A stretch of DNA of 64,000 nucleotides, taken from the NCBI RefSeq assembly GCF_001750725.1, contig NZ_CP017279.1:4092001-4156000 (forward strand), given 5' to 3'. Below the pieces are notes generated by a model, which ran no database searches, was not told the origin of the DNA, and was given only the letters and a program-made list of their open reading frames with translations. Within the stretch, counting starts at the first letter, position 1. Each line of letters starts with the position of its first letter. The DNA comes from Enterobacter ludwigii (GTDB taxonomy: Bacteria > Pseudomonadota > Gammaproteobacteria > Enterobacterales > Enterobacteriaceae). Shown here piece by piece: positions 10,834 through 19,746 of the stretch. The position numbers were made by a program, and so were the translations under genes.

Positions 10834-11520
10834 TTATTTCCGAAACAGGTTGTACTCGTTGCACAACACCAGCACCGCCGGTTCGTCTTCTTCGATATTG
10901 TTATAGCGGGCAATGGGCTGTAAAAAATGGTTATCGTGTTCATCGTCATTCACCGATGACACTTCCCCCACCAGTACGTCGCCAAAACCGCGTTCGCCCC
11001 AGAAACTGTGGTACAGGCCGGGGGTGAGGCAGATGCTGTCCCCGGGTTGCAGGCGTAACTGACTGCCGGGCGCGTGGGTCTGCAGACAGCCGTCGAGGGT
11101 AACGGTCACGTCGGTATTTTCAGGTTCTTGATGTGCGCCGGCATTCCATAACTCGACGATCAGGTTTCCGCCGCCACGGTTGATGATGTCTTCCCGTTTA
11201 CGCCAGTGAAAATGCATGGGCGTCACCTGACCATCCCGGACGTGCATGATTTTTTCGGCATAGCACTTTTCATAGGGCACGCCGTTCGGTGAGCCATTGC
11301 GCAGGGTAAAGAGCGTTAGCCCCTGTGCGGCAAAATGGTCGCCGCCGAATGCCGTTACGTCCCAGCCAAGCCTGAGATCAAACACTTCCTGCCAGGCGGC
11401 CGGGTCAAGCTGCTGCCATTTCGTCGGCGGAAAACTGGCAAAGGGAGGGAGATGCACATCGTGCATGGAGAAGAACTGCCGCGTGTGGCCAAGGATTTCA
11501 TTGATTTCGGAGCGTTTCAT
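10834..11520 (-). CDS. D-lyxose/D-mannose-type sugar isomerase (cupin)
   Basis: A 228-residue cupin-fold isomerase of the D-lyxose ketol-isomerase family. The metal ligands are visible as H103 and H105 (PMHFHW), E110 and H171 (GLYHSFWGE). A homologue from E. coli O157:H7 was characterised as a sugar isomerase acting on D-lyxose and D-mannose-like aldoses (family knowledge). Here it would convert the imported aldose to a ketose. Conserved lead: TKWQQLDPAAWQEVFDLRLG. It follows the binding-protein gene after an 86-bp gap that holds a repeat element. Confidence 0.9.
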   Translation of the reverse strand: MKRSEINEILGHTRQFFSMHDVHLPPFASFPPTKWQQLDPAAWQEVFDLRLGWDVTAFGGDHFAAQGLTLFTLRNGSPNGVPYEKCYAEKIMHVRDGQVTPMHFHWRKREDIINRGGGNLIVELWNAGAHQEPENTDVTVTLDGCLQTHAPGSQLRLQPGDSICLTPGLYHSFWGERGFGDVLVGEVSSVNDDEHDNHFLQPIARYNNIEEDEPAVLVLCNEYNLFRK

Positions 11521-11542
11521 GGGGCCCCCTGGACGCTATGTC

Positions 11543-11596
11543 AGGCCTCACCCCAACTCCCTCGCGCGAAGAGAAGATCAGGGTGAGGGCATCAAA
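11543..11596. repeat. Intergenic palindromic element, GGGTGAGGGCATC type
   Basis: Imperfect palindrome: CCTCACCC near 11546 pairs with GGGTGAGG at 11581-11588, followed by GCATC. The same tail GGGTGAGGGCATC occurs at 15238-15250. It lies between the binding-protein and isomerase genes inside the operon, where it may set relative mRNA levels. Confidence 0.6.
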
Positions 11597-11606
11597 CCGC
11601 ACTACA

Positions 11607-12548
11607 TCACTTCACTGTCCACCCCTTATAGGATCCGACATTCTTTTTATCGATCATCGTCACCGGGATCAGCACAGGCTCTTTAGGCGCAGGTTTGCCC
11701 TGCAGAATGTCATAGCCGATCTCAACCGCTTTTGCCGCCATTACCTGCGGATCCTGAGCCGGCGTCGCGACAAACAGGGAGTTCTCACGCTTAAGCGCTT
11801 CCTCGCCGTCCGGGCTGCCGTCTACGCCAACGATAAAGAATTCATTGCGTTGGGCCTGTTTTGCCGCCAGATCGGCACCGATCGCCGTCGGATCGTTAAT
11901 CGCGAACACGCCGTCGATCTTCGGATTGGCCGCCAGCAGTGAGGTCATCACTTCCAGACCGCCTTCACGGCTACCTTTGGCGTTCTGGTTATCAGAGAGC
12001 ACCTTGATATCCGGATGTTTTTTGAACTCGGTCTGGCAGCCTTCGACGCGGTTTTGCACCGCGGACACTGGCGGCCCGTTGATGATGACCACGTTGCCTT
12101 TGCCTTTCAGGCGATCAGTAATGTATTTACAGGCCATTTCCCCCGCCTGGGTGTTATCGGAGGTGATGGTGGCATCCGCCCCTTCCGCCGCGACGTCAAC
12201 CGCGACAACCACGATCCCGGCCTCTTTCGCGCGTTTAACCGCCGGGCCGATCCCTTTGGAATCCGCGGCGTTAAGGATGATCATGTCCACTTTGGCCGCA
12301 ATAAAGTTGTCGATCTGCGCCACCTGCTGGCCGAGATCGTAACCGCTGGAGACCAGCGTCACTTTGACGTTATCCCCCGCCAGTTTGCGCGCTTCCAGCT
12401 CGGCACCTTTGGTGATCTGCACGAAGAATGGGTTGGCCAGGTCGCCCACCGTCACGCCGATGGACTTCAGATCTTTCGCCTGCGCAAACGGCGTTGCGGC
12501 AAGCAGCGCGCCAGCACAGAGCGCGGTCACTAACGGTTTCAAACGCAT
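11607..12548 (-). CDS. Sugar ABC transporter periplasmic binding protein (RbsB-like)
   Basis: A 313-residue periplasmic binding protein of the ribose/galactose (type I, LacI-fold) class. The signal peptide is MRLKPLVTALCAGALLAATP followed by FAQA. The mature part opens IGVTVGDLANPFFVQ and includes GVFAINDPTAIGADLA and FIVGVDGSPDG, typical of RbsB/AlsB/ChvE relatives. An AGGAAGAG ribosome binding site precedes the ATG. Third gene of the operon; it would capture the pentose or hexose. Ligand not predictable from sequence. Confidence 0.92.
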   Translation of the reverse strand: MRLKPLVTALCAGALLAATPFAQAKDLKSIGVTVGDLANPFFVQITKGAELEARKLAGDNVKVTLVSSGYDLGQQVAQIDNFIAAKVDMIILNAADSKGIGPAVKRAKEAGIVVVAVDVAAEGADATITSDNTQAGEMACKYITDRLKGKGNVVIINGPPVSAVQNRVEGCQTEFKKHPDIKVLSDNQNAKGSREGGLEVMTSLLAANPKIDGVFAINDPTAIGADLAAKQAQRNEFFIVGVDGSPDGEEALKRENSLFVATPAQDPQVMAAKAVEIGYDILQGKPAPKEPVLIPVTMIDKKNVGSYKGWTVK

Positions 12549-12578
12549 CTTCTCTTCCTCGCTTGTAGGGTATTGTTG

Positions 12579-13574
12579 TTATGCACTTTGATGGTGTCGG
12601 GTACGGTATTTGTCGATCAGCACCGCTATGATGATCACCGCCCCTTTGATCACCAGTTGCCAGAAGTAGGAGACGCCCATCAGCGTCATGCCGTTGTTAA
12701 GCGTGGCGATGATCAGCGCCCCCACCAGCGTGCCGGTGATCGTGCCGATCCCGCCAACAAAGCTGGTACCGCCGAGGATCACCGCCGCAATCGCATCCAG
12801 CTCGTAGCCCATGCCCAGGTTGCCGTTGGCGCTGTAGAGACGCGAGGCACTCATCACGCCGCCCAGGCCCGAGAGCAGCCCGCTCATGCCGTACACAAAC
12901 AACAGCACCAGCCAGACCTTAATGCCTGTCAGACGCGCCGCCTGCATGTTGCCGCCAACCGCATAAATGTGAACGCCAAGCGTGGTGCGGCGCAGAATAA
13001 ACCAGCACAGCACAATGACCGCCAGCGCGATCACCACCAGCCACGGAATGGGTCCAAGGTAGTTATTGCCGATCCACTCAAAGTTAATGTTGGAGTTAAT
13101 GACGGTCGTACCGTCCGCCAGCAAATAAGCCGCACCGCGCAGGGCCGTATAGGTACCGAGCGTCACGATAAACGGCGGCAGCCCGGCAAAAGCCACCAGC
13201 GCGCCGTTGAACAAACCCAGCACCAGGCCGAGCATGAGCGCTGCCGGAATAGAAAGCATGGCGAACTCAGGTATTAACGACACCACCATCGCCGCCACGG
13301 CCGTGGTGCCCAGAATGGAGCCGACGGAGAGGTCGATCCCGCCGGTCAGAATGATGAAGGTCATCCCTGCGGCCAGTACGATGTTGATCGACGCCTGGCG
13401 GGTGATATTGAGCAGATTACTTTCGGTAAAGAAGTTAGGCGCGATAAAACCAAATACCGCCACAATCAGGATCAAGATGGGCAAAATGCCGACCGTCTGC
13501 ATCAGATCGCTCATCAGCATTTTTTTGGCAGAGGCGGACTTCGCCACCTGCTGCGGATGGGTTGAATTTGTCAT
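12579..13574 (-). CDS. Sugar ABC transporter permease (RbsC-like)
   Basis: A 331-residue inner-membrane permease of the RbsC/AraH family with about eight to ten hydrophobic segments. Family motifs [17 protein letters not shown] and [19 protein letters not shown] are present. The ATG overlaps the ATPase stop (ATGA at 13571-13574), so the two are translationally coupled. Together with the flanking ATPase and binding protein it completes an RbsABC/AlsABC-type importer. Confidence 0.93.
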   Translation of the reverse strand: MTNSTHPQQVAKSASAKKMLMSDLMQTVGILPILILIVAVFGFIAPNFFTESNLLNITRQASINIVLAAGMTFIILTGGIDLSVGSILGTTAVAAMVVSLIPEFAMLSIPAALMLGLVLGLFNGALVAFAGLPPFIVTLGTYTALRGAAYLLADGTTVINSNINFEWIGNNYLGPIPWLVVIALAVIVLCWFILRRTTLGVHIYAVGGNMQAARLTGIKVWLVLLFVYGMSGLLSGLGGVMSASRLYSANGNLGMGYELDAIAAVILGGTSFVGGIGTITGTLVGALIIATLNNGMTLMGVSYFWQLVIKGAVIIIAVLIDKYRTRHHQSA

Positions 13575-15091
13575 AGTTGCACCGCCTGATGATGAGAGTC
13601 GTTCACGCCGGTCGCCAGCGTCATGATGTTTTCCTGAGAAATTTCTGCTCCGTGAAGTTCACCTGCAATGCTGCCTTCATGCATGACATAGACGCGGTCG
13701 CTCATGCCGACGATTTCCGGCAGCTCGCTGGAGATCATCAGGATCGCCACGCCCTTGCGCGCCATCTGGTTCATGATGCGGTAGATTTCACTTTTCGCCC
13801 CGACGTCGACGCCGCGCGTCGGTTCGTCCAGAATCAGAATGCGTGGGCCGATGGCCACCCAGCGGGAGATAAGCAGCTTTTGCTGATTGCCCCCGGACAG
13901 GCCGCCCGCGCGGACCTGTGAATGCGGCACGCGGATGTTAAGCAGGGCGATCGCATCGTCAGAAATGGTCTGCGCTTTTTTGCGGTTCAGCATGCCGAAG
14001 GTGGCGTCGCGCTCCAGCGTCGCCATGGTGATGTTCTCCTGTGCGGCCAGCTCGAGGAACAGCCCTTGTTCTTTGCGGTTCTCGGTGAGAAAACCGATCC
14101 CGTTGTCGATGGCGGCACGCGGGGAGTGGATCACCACCGGTTCGCCGTCGACCTCAATCATGCCGCCCGTGGCTTTGCGCGCGCCGAAGATCAGCTGCGC
14201 CAGTTCGGAACGTCCGGCGCCCACCAGACCTGCCAGCCCGACAATTTCTCCGGAACGCACCTGCAGACTGCAGGGGAGCACTTTCTTGCCGTCGGTAAGG
14301 TGATGCACGTTAAGACGCGGGCTGCCGAGCGGGATATCGCGCTCTTTGTTAAACAGATCGCTTAGCGGACGGCCGACCATCATCTTCACCAGCTCAGAGG
14401 CGTTCAGTTTGTCGCGCGTCAGGCTACCGACGTACTGCCCGTCACGCAGAACGCTGACGCGATCGGAGAGTTCATACACTTCCGCCATGCGGTGGCTGAT
14501 ATAGATAATCGCCATTCCTTCCTCTCGCAGGCGCATTATCAGCTCGAACAGGCGATGGGTTTCACGTGAGGAGAGGGCGGCGGTGGGTTCATCCATCACC
14601 AGAATGCGGCTGTTGCGGTGCAGCGCGCGGGCAATTTCAACCTGCTGCTGCTCGGCGATGGTCAGCCTCATTACCAGGTCGGTCGCCTTGAAGTGCGCGC
14701 CCAGACGGTCAATCACCGCCTGCGCCTGTGCGGCCATCTCTTTGCGCTGTACCAGCCCCGCGCGCGACAGCTCGCTGCCCAGGAAAATGTTTTCAGCGAC
14801 GGTCAGATTGGGGGCAAGCTGCATCTCCTGATAAATGAGGGTGATACCCGCGGCCAGCGCATCCTTTGGCCCTTTGATGTGAAACGGCTGTCCGTCAATC
14901 AGGATCTCGCCGCTGGTGGCGGTATAGGCCCCCGCGAGGATCTTCATCAGGGTACTCTTTCCTGCGCCGTTTTCCCCCATCAGCGCGTGGATCTCACCAG
15001 GGTACACCGTCAAATCCACACCCTTGAGCGCGTGGAAATGGCCAAACGTTTTGGCAATGTTGCGCATCTCCAGTACCGGGGTTCTGCTCAT
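13571..15091 (-). CDS. Sugar ABC transporter ATPase (RbsA-like, two ABC domains)
   Basis: A 506-residue cytosolic ATPase with two fused ABC domains. Domain 1 has a canonical Walker A (GENGAGKST) and Walker B ([12 protein letters not shown]). Domain 2 has the degenerate P-loop GLVGAGRSE typical of the RbsA/MglA family, signature LSGGNQQK and Walker [12 protein letters not shown] use the ATG at 15089-15091 (MSRTPVL), preceded by AAGGAG; the frame can be extended 13 codons upstream but that part is unlike the family. First gene of the six-gene operon. Confidence 0.93.
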   Translation of the reverse strand: MSRTPVLEMRNIAKTFGHFHALKGVDLTVYPGEIHALMGENGAGKSTLMKILAGAYTATSGEILIDGQPFHIKGPKDALAAGITLIYQEMQLAPNLTVAENIFLGSELSRAGLVQRKEMAAQAQAVIDRLGAHFKATDLVMRLTIAEQQQVEIARALHRNSRILVMDEPTAALSSRETHRLFELIMRLREEGMAIIYISHRMAEVYELSDRVSVLRDGQYVGSLTRDKLNASELVKMMVGRPLSDLFNKERDIPLGSPRLNVHHLTDGKKVLPCSLQVRSGEIVGLAGLVGAGRSELAQLIFGARKATGGMIEVDGEPVVIHSPRAAIDNGIGFLTENRKEQGLFLELAAQENITMATLERDATFGMLNRKKAQTISDDAIALLNIRVPHSQVRAGGLSGGNQQKLLISRWVAIGPRILILDEPTRGVDVGAKSEIYRIMNQMARKGVAILMISSELPEIVGMSDRVYVMHEGSIAGELHGAEISQENIMTLATGVNDSHHQAVQL

Positions 15092-15161
15092 GGCGGATCT
15101 CCTTGAATGTCGATATCCGCACTTCATCACAGGTTGGTAAATGCAAAATGTCAGAAGCCGT

Positions 15162-15190
15162 TCATATTTGTCATAGTTATGAATAGTTAA
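15162..15190. promoter_or_regulatory. Candidate tandem operator between sugar operon and sensor kinase
   Basis: Three imperfect direct repeats, TCATATTTG at 15162, TCATAGTTA at 15171 and GAATAGTTA at 15181, spaced 9-10 bp. OmpR-family regulators bind such tandem sites, and the site lies in the shared 181-bp gap between the divergent ATPase and kinase genes. Assignment to the regulator at 8231 is inference. Confidence 0.4.
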
Positions 15191-15215
15191 CTTACATCAC
15201 AATTCCCCGCTTTTT

Positions 15216-15250
15216 CCCTCTCAGCAGGAGAGGGCCAGGGTGAGGGCATC
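15216..15250. repeat. GGGAGAGGG-type hairpin with GGGTGAGGGCATC tail
   Basis: CCCTCTC at 15216-15222 pairs with GAGAGGG around a short loop, then CCAGGGTGAGGGCATC. It shares the tail with the element at 11543-11596. It lies just upstream of the sensor kinase gene, within its presumed leader. Confidence 0.6.
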
Positions 15251-15272
15251 ACATTGCACCGGAGCTTACCGT

Positions 15273-17555
15273 ATGCCATCACACCGTCCGCCCTTCTTTG
15301 CCAGCGCCCGTGGTCGCCTGCTGATTTTTAATCTGCTGGTGGTGGCGGTGACGCTGATGGTCAGCGGCGTGGCGGTGCTCGGCTTTCGTCATGCCAGCCA
15401 GATCCAGGAACAGGTGCAGCAGCAGACGCTGGATGACATGACCGGCAGCATGAACCTCGCCCGCGATACCGCCAATGTGGCAACGGCGGCGGTGCGGCTC
15501 TCGCAAGTTGTAGGCGCGCTGGAATACAAGGGCGAAGCCGAGCGCCTGAAGCAGACGCAGATGGCGCTGCGTCACTCGCTGGAACAGCTTGCCGATGCGC
15601 CACTGGCGCAACAGGAGCCCGCGCTGGTGGCGCGAATTATTCAGAGAAGTAATGAGTTACAGCAGAGCGTGACGGGCATGCTGGAGCGCGGGCAGCGGCG
15701 TCATCTGGAGCGTAATGCGCTTCTCAGCGCGCTCTATCAAAGCCAGAGCTATTTGCGCCATCTGCAGGACATCAACCGCCGTTACGCCAGCAACGTCCCG
15801 GATGCGCAACAGCTTATGGAAATGGACAGGCTAATCATCGCCGCTATTGAAACGCCCTCGCCGCGCGCCACGGTTCAGCAGCTGGATGCCGTGACGGCAA
15901 CGCTGCCCCGGAGCGTGACGCAGCCCGTGGTGAACGCTATCCTGCCCGATTTTAATGCCGAGCTTCACAAGCTTGTTCCGCTCTCGACGCAGCTGGAGGA
16001 GAGCGATCTGGCGATCAGCTGGTATATGTTCCACATCAAGGCGCTGGTGGCGATATTAAACAGCGACATCAATCAGTACGTTGAACAGGTGGCGCAGGCC
16101 TCCCGGCTGCGCACTGCCCAGAGTCACCAGGAGCTGCGCTCCATCAGCGTATTTATCAGCGTGTTCGCCGTGCTGGCGCTGATCATCACCGGGTGCGCCT
16201 GTTGGTATATCTACCGTAATCTGGCCTCCAACCTGACGGCCATCTCCCGGGCGATGTCGCGCCTTGCTCACGGCGAGCAGGATGTTTCCGTCCCCGGGCT
16301 GCAGCGTCGTGATGAGCTGGGTGAGCTGGCGCGAGCGTTTAACGTTTTTGCCCGCAACACCGCCTCGCTTGTCCACACCACCCGCCTGCTGAAAGAAAAA
16401 ACCACGCAGATGGAGATCGACCGCATCGAGCGTCAGGGGCTGGAAGAGGCGTTGGTGCACAGCCAGAAGATGAAGGCCGTCGGGCAGCTGACGGGCGGTC
16501 TGGCTCATGACTTTAACAACCTGCTGGCGGTGATCATTGGCAGTCTGGAACTCACCGATCCTGACTCACATGACGCCCCGCGTATCACCCGGGCACTCAA
16601 GGCCGCCGAACGTGGTGCGGTGCTGACCCAGCGCCTGCTGGCGTTTTCCCGCAAGCAATCCCTGACCCCGCACGCGGTAGAGATGAAACCGCTGCTCGAG
16701 AACCTGCGGGAGCTGATGTACCACTCGCTGCCGGCCACCCTGACGCTGGAAATTGAAGCGCAATCACCGGCGTGGCCGGCGTGGATAGACGTCAGCCAGC
16801 TGGAAAACGCCATTATTAACCTGGTGATGAACGCCCGCGATGCGATGGAGGGACAGACGGGGGTTATTAAGATCCGCACGTGGAATCAGCGCGTGACCCG
16901 CAGTGACGGACGCAGGCAGGATATGGTGGCGCTGGAGGTTATTGACCGGGGAAGTGGAATGTCGCAGGAGGTCAAATCCCGGGTCTTCGAACCGTTCTTC
17001 ACGACCAAGCAAACCGGGAGCGGTAGCGGATTAGGCCTGTCGATGGTCTACGGTTTTGTACGCCAGTCCGGTGGGCGCGTGGAGATTGAAAGCGCGCCGG
17101 GGCAGGGGACCACCGTGCGGCTGCATCTGCCACGCTCGACGCTGCCTGTTAGTTCTGCTGATGAAACCCAGGCCGCCGCGGCTGCCGTTGAAAATGAACG
17201 CCTGGTACTGGTACTGGAAGATGAAGCCGATGTCCGCCAGACCCTGTGCGAGCAGCTGCATCAGCTGGGCTATCTGACGCTTGAAGCGGACAACGGCGAA
17301 CAGGCCCTGAAGATGCTGGACGCGTCACCGGATATTGGCATGTTTATTAGCGATTTAATGCTGCCCGGCAACCTCAGCGGCGCCGAGGTGATCAACCATG
17401 TGCGCAGCCATTATCCGCAGCTTCCGGTGTTGCTGATCAGCGGCCAGGATCTGCGTCCGACGCATAACCCGCAACTGCCGGACGTGGCGTTACTGCGTAA
17501 GCCTTTTACCCGTGTACAGCTGGCGCAGGCGTTGCGCAAGGTGATGGTAATTTGA
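15273..17555 (+). CDS. Hybrid sensor histidine kinase of the sugar island
   Basis: A 760-residue membrane hybrid kinase. Order: membrane segment 1 (about 16-38), a periplasmic helical sensor region (about 40-290), membrane segment 2 (about 292-313), a HAMP linker (about 315-368), a HisKA domain with phosphorylated H412 (LTGGLAHDFNNLLAV), a GHKL ATPase domain (NLVMNARDAM; GSGSGLGLSMVYGF), and a C-terminal receiver with D694 (ISDLMLPG). I use the ATG at 15273, with GGAG 8 bases upstream; the frame extends 11 codons further. No HPt domain is visible. Context suggests it senses the sugar, or the loaded binding protein, and controls the adjacent operon; this is inference. Confidence 0.88.
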   Translation: MPSHRPPFFASARGRLLIFNLLVVAVTLMVSGVAVLGFRHASQIQEQVQQQTLDDMTGSMNLARDTANVATAAVRLSQVVGALEYKGEAERLKQTQMALRHSLEQLADAPLAQQEPALVARIIQRSNELQQSVTGMLERGQRRHLERNALLSALYQSQSYLRHLQDINRRYASNVPDAQQLMEMDRLIIAAIETPSPRATVQQLDAVTATLPRSVTQPVVNAILPDFNAELHKLVPLSTQLEESDLAISWYMFHIKALVAILNSDINQYVEQVAQASRLRTAQSHQELRSISVFISVFAVLALIITGCACWYIYRNLASNLTAISRAMSRLAHGEQDVSVPGLQRRDELGELARAFNVFARNTASLVHTTRLLKEKTTQMEIDRIERQGLEEALVHSQKMKAVGQLTGGLAHDFNNLLAVIIGSLELTDPDSHDAPRITRALKAAERGAVLTQRLLAFSRKQSLTPHAVEMKPLLENLRELMYHSLPATLTLEIEAQSPAWPAWIDVSQLENAIINLVMNARDAMEGQTGVIKIRTWNQRVTRSDGRRQDMVALEVIDRGSGMSQEVKSRVFEPFFTTKQTGSGSGLGLSMVYGFVRQSGGRVEIESAPGQGTTVRLHLPRSTLPVSSADETQAAAAAVENERLVLVLEDEADVRQTLCEQLHQLGYLTLEADNGEQALKMLDASPDIGMFISDLMLPGNLSGAEVINHVRSHYPQLPVLLISGQDLRPTHNPQLPDVALLRKPFTRVQLAQALRKVMVI

Positions 17556-17624
17556 GATTCCTCCGCTACCCCAGCCAGCTGTTGTTCATTACCGTAAGGC
17601 CAGTCCACCTGCGAGTCTGGTCTT

Positions 17625-17948
17625 ATGAAACGTTACTCTACCGCTCTGTTATTTGGTCTGCTGTCACTTACCAGCCAACTGGCTCACGCCGATGTTATTG
17701 ATGAAGCCATTGGCAATATTCAGCAGGCGATCAACGATGCCTATAACCCCAGCAGCAGTCGCAGTAGCGATGATGACGACGATCGCTACGATCGCAGCCG
17801 CCAGACCGACAGCCGTCAGTATGACGATCGCCGCAGGCAACTGGAGGATCGCCGTCGCCGTCTGGATGAGCGTCAACGCCAGCTGGATGATGACAGACGT
17901 CAGTTAGAAGAAGATGAACGCCGGTTAGAAGACGATTACGATCGCTGA
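17625..17948 (+). CDS. yjdP: YjdP, secreted low-complexity Asp/Arg-rich protein
   Basis: A 107-residue protein with a signal peptide (MKRYSTALLFGLLSLTSQLAHA). The mature part starts DVIDEAIGNIQQAINDAYN and then is almost entirely Asp, Arg, Gln and Glu in heptad-like runs (RRRQLEDRRRRLDERQRQL), predicting a long charged alpha-helix. It matches E. coli YjdP in start, composition and position beside phnP. Function unknown; probably periplasmic. Confidence 0.9.
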   Translation: MKRYSTALLFGLLSLTSQLAHADVIDEAIGNIQQAINDAYNPSSSRSSDDDDDRYDRSRQTDSRQYDDRRRQLEDRRRRLDERQRQLDDDRRQLEEDERRLEDDYDR

Positions 17949-17977
17949 TACGCGCGGTTTAGCATCCATACGCCTCG

Positions 17978-17996
17978 CCCTCTCATTCAGAGAGGG
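17978..17996. repeat. GGGAGAGGG-type hairpin between yjdP and phnP
   Basis: CCCTCTC (17978-17984) pairs with GAGAGGG (17990-17996) around a 5-base loop, in the 54-bp gap between the convergent yjdP and phnP genes. No T-run follows on either strand. Confidence 0.6.
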
Positions 17997-18002
17997 AGTG
18001 AC

Positions 18003-18761
18003 CTAATCCAGCAACAACGTCATTCCGTCATATCCCGCCTCGAACCCGTCGGGTAGCGGGTTATCCATCATCCATACGTCGAACTGATGACTGATATGGG
18101 TCAGGATCACCTGTGGACAGCCGATGATCTCATTTAAGGCAATAACCGTATTCAGATCGCAATGGTTGCGCGGCGTTTCGTCACGCGGCTCGTGGCTGCA
18201 GTCGATGATCATCGCCTGCGGCCGGTTATTGAGCAGGAATTTTACCGTTTTATCGGGTAATCCGGCGGTGTCGGAAAGCCAGGCCACACGGCTGTGGGCG
18301 GACTCCAGCAGGTAGCCAAAGGTGATTTTCGAGTGATTCAGCGGCAACGGTGTGACCCGCAGGCCCTGCAGTTCAAACACCACAAACGGCTCTACCGTAT
18401 GGCTGAAATCCAGAATCCCCGGGTGTTTAAACAGGTCGTCACACCCCGCCTCGTCTGGTGGGCCGTACACCGGAACAGGGGCACCGACGCCCCAGCGCAG
18501 GGGGAACAGCCCCTGGACGTGATCCATATGGTAGTGGGTCAGTAAAAACTGCTGAAAGCTGCCTGCCGGCCAGTCGTCCATCAGGTGCGGGATACCGGCG
18601 TCCAGCAGCGTTACCGCATCGTTGAATTTGACTACCGCGCTACAGGGGCGACGGCGATGGTTATCCTGCAGACGCGCCCGGCGACACGCGGCGCAGTCGC
18701 AGCCAAACACCGGCACCAGCTGAGCGCTACCGGTTCCCGTTAACGTAATCGTCAGACTCAT
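18003..18761 (-). CDS. phnP: PhnP phosphoribosyl 1,2-cyclic phosphate phosphodiesterase
   Basis: A 252-residue metallo-beta-lactamase-fold hydrolase that opens 5-phosphoribosyl-1,2-cyclic phosphate, the sugar product of C-P lyase. The metal-binding motif [11 protein letters not shown] is clear, as is an N-terminal zinc-type cysteine group ([14 protein letters not shown]). It is the last gene of the phn operon, 9 bp after phnO. Same length as E. coli PhnP. Confidence 0.96.
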   Translation of the reverse strand: MSLTITLTGTGSAQLVPVFGCDCAACRRARLQDNHRRRPCSAVVKFNDAVTLLDAGIPHLMDDWPAGSFQQFLLTHYHMDHVQGLFPLRWGVGAPVPVYGPPDEAGCDDLFKHPGILDFSHTVEPFVVFELQGLRVTPLPLNHSKITFGYLLESAHSRVAWLSDTAGLPDKTVKFLLNNRPQAMIIDCSHEPRDETPRNHCDLNTVIALNEIIGCPQVILTHISHQFDVWMMDNPLPDGFEAGYDGMTLLLD

Positions 18762-18770
18762 CGTGCACCT

Positions 18771-19205
18771 CTACAACAGTTTGGTGAAACGAAAATGGCT
18801 CTGCGTATACCCTTCACGCGCATAAAAACGGTGAGCGTCCAGGCGCTTCACGCTGGTGGATAGCTCTGTCAGTTCAGCGCCCGCCTGCCGCGCCACGTTC
18901 TCCGCCCAGGCCAACAGCTGGCTGCCCACCCTGAGACCGCGCGCCTGCGGCATGACCACCAGCTCCTGGATCTCGCCAATCCATCTGGCGTGGTGCAGGT
19001 GAAACTGCATATGCAGGCCAATCATGCCCACCACCTGGCCGTTTAATTCAGCCAGTTGGTAACGCATATTGTGGTCCTGCAGATTGGCAAGATACCCGGC
19101 GTGGAACGCCTGATGATCAAACTCACTCTGCTTGAGTTCGCAAATCAGCGCGTAAACAATCTGCGCATCGTCGGCAGTGGCGGGGCGAAGCTGGCAGTCA
19201 GGCAT
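18771..19205 (-). CDS. phnO: PhnO aminoalkylphosphonate N-acetyltransferase
   Basis: A 144-residue GNAT-family acetyltransferase. The acetyl-CoA binding loop region reads [16 protein letters not shown]. In E. coli it N-acetylates aminoalkylphosphonates before C-P lyase cleavage. Its start overlaps the phnN stop by 8 bases, showing tight coupling. Length equals the E. coli protein. Confidence 0.96.
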   Translation of the reverse strand: MPDCQLRPATADDAQIVYALICELKQSEFDHQAFHAGYLANLQDHNMRYQLAELNGQVVGMIGLHMQFHLHHARWIGEIQELVVMPQARGLRVGSQLLAWAENVARQAGAELTELSTSVKRLDAHRFYAREGYTQSHFRFTKLL

Positions 19206-19746
19206 GCTGTTTCTCCTTCTGACGGATAAGCGTTAAAAAGTTATCGACTGACTGTAGCAAACTTCCGTCGTTATTGAGGATATGACAGTTCGATGGGGTA
19301 TAGCGCGCCGCACGTTCAAGCCGCTGCTCGATCTCTTTGGCGTTTTCGCGACCCCGGCTCTGCAACCGGCTGCGCAGCACATCAGGCGAGACCTGCAGAC
19401 AGACCGGCAACAGCGCTGCTTCATAGCGAGCGCGCGCTTGTTGAAGGTGTGCGCGTGAGCCGTTGACCAGCACGTCGAACCCGGCGTGCAGCCACAGGTC
19501 TGTCTCGATGCCTATCCCGTAGTAATAACCGTTGGCGTGCCAGCTGAGCGCCAGCAGATTTTGCCCGGCGCGCGTGAAAAATTCCGGCTCGCTCAGGGCG
19601 ATATGGTTCTCACTCCCGGCATTCGCCGCACGGGTGATATAGCGGTGCGCAACCAGAAGCTGGGGATGTTCCCGCTGCCGTAACGCGGACAGCAGGCTGT
19701 CCTTACCAGAGCCTGACGGCCCCATTAGCCAGATTAGTCTTCCCAT
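19198..19746 (-). CDS. phnN: PhnN ribose 1,5-bisphosphokinase
   Basis: A 182-residue guanylate-kinase-like P-loop kinase ([14 protein letters not shown]) that phosphorylates ribose 1,5-bisphosphate to PRPP, recycling the C-P lyase product. It abuts phnM with a one-base overlap (start 19746 and phnM stop). Family length and fold motifs match. Confidence 0.95.
   Translation of the reverse strand: MGRLIWLMGPSGSGKDSLLSALRQREHPQLLVAHRYITRAANAGSENHIALSEPEFFTRAGQNLLALSWHANGYYYGIGIETDLWLHAGFDVLVNGSRAHLQQARARYEAALLPVCLQVSPDVLRSRLQSRGRENAKEIEQRLERAARYTPSNCHILNNDGSLLQSVDNFLTLIRQKEKQHA

Noticed and set aside
11543..15250. Repeated GGGTGAGGGCATC units as a CRISPR-like array
   Set aside because: Only two copies, 3.6 kb apart, palindromic and intergenic; no regular spacing.
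8231..17555. Sugar island as a mobile genetic element
   Set aside because: No integrase, transposase, tRNA attachment site or flanking direct repeat is visible; composition is like the neighbours.
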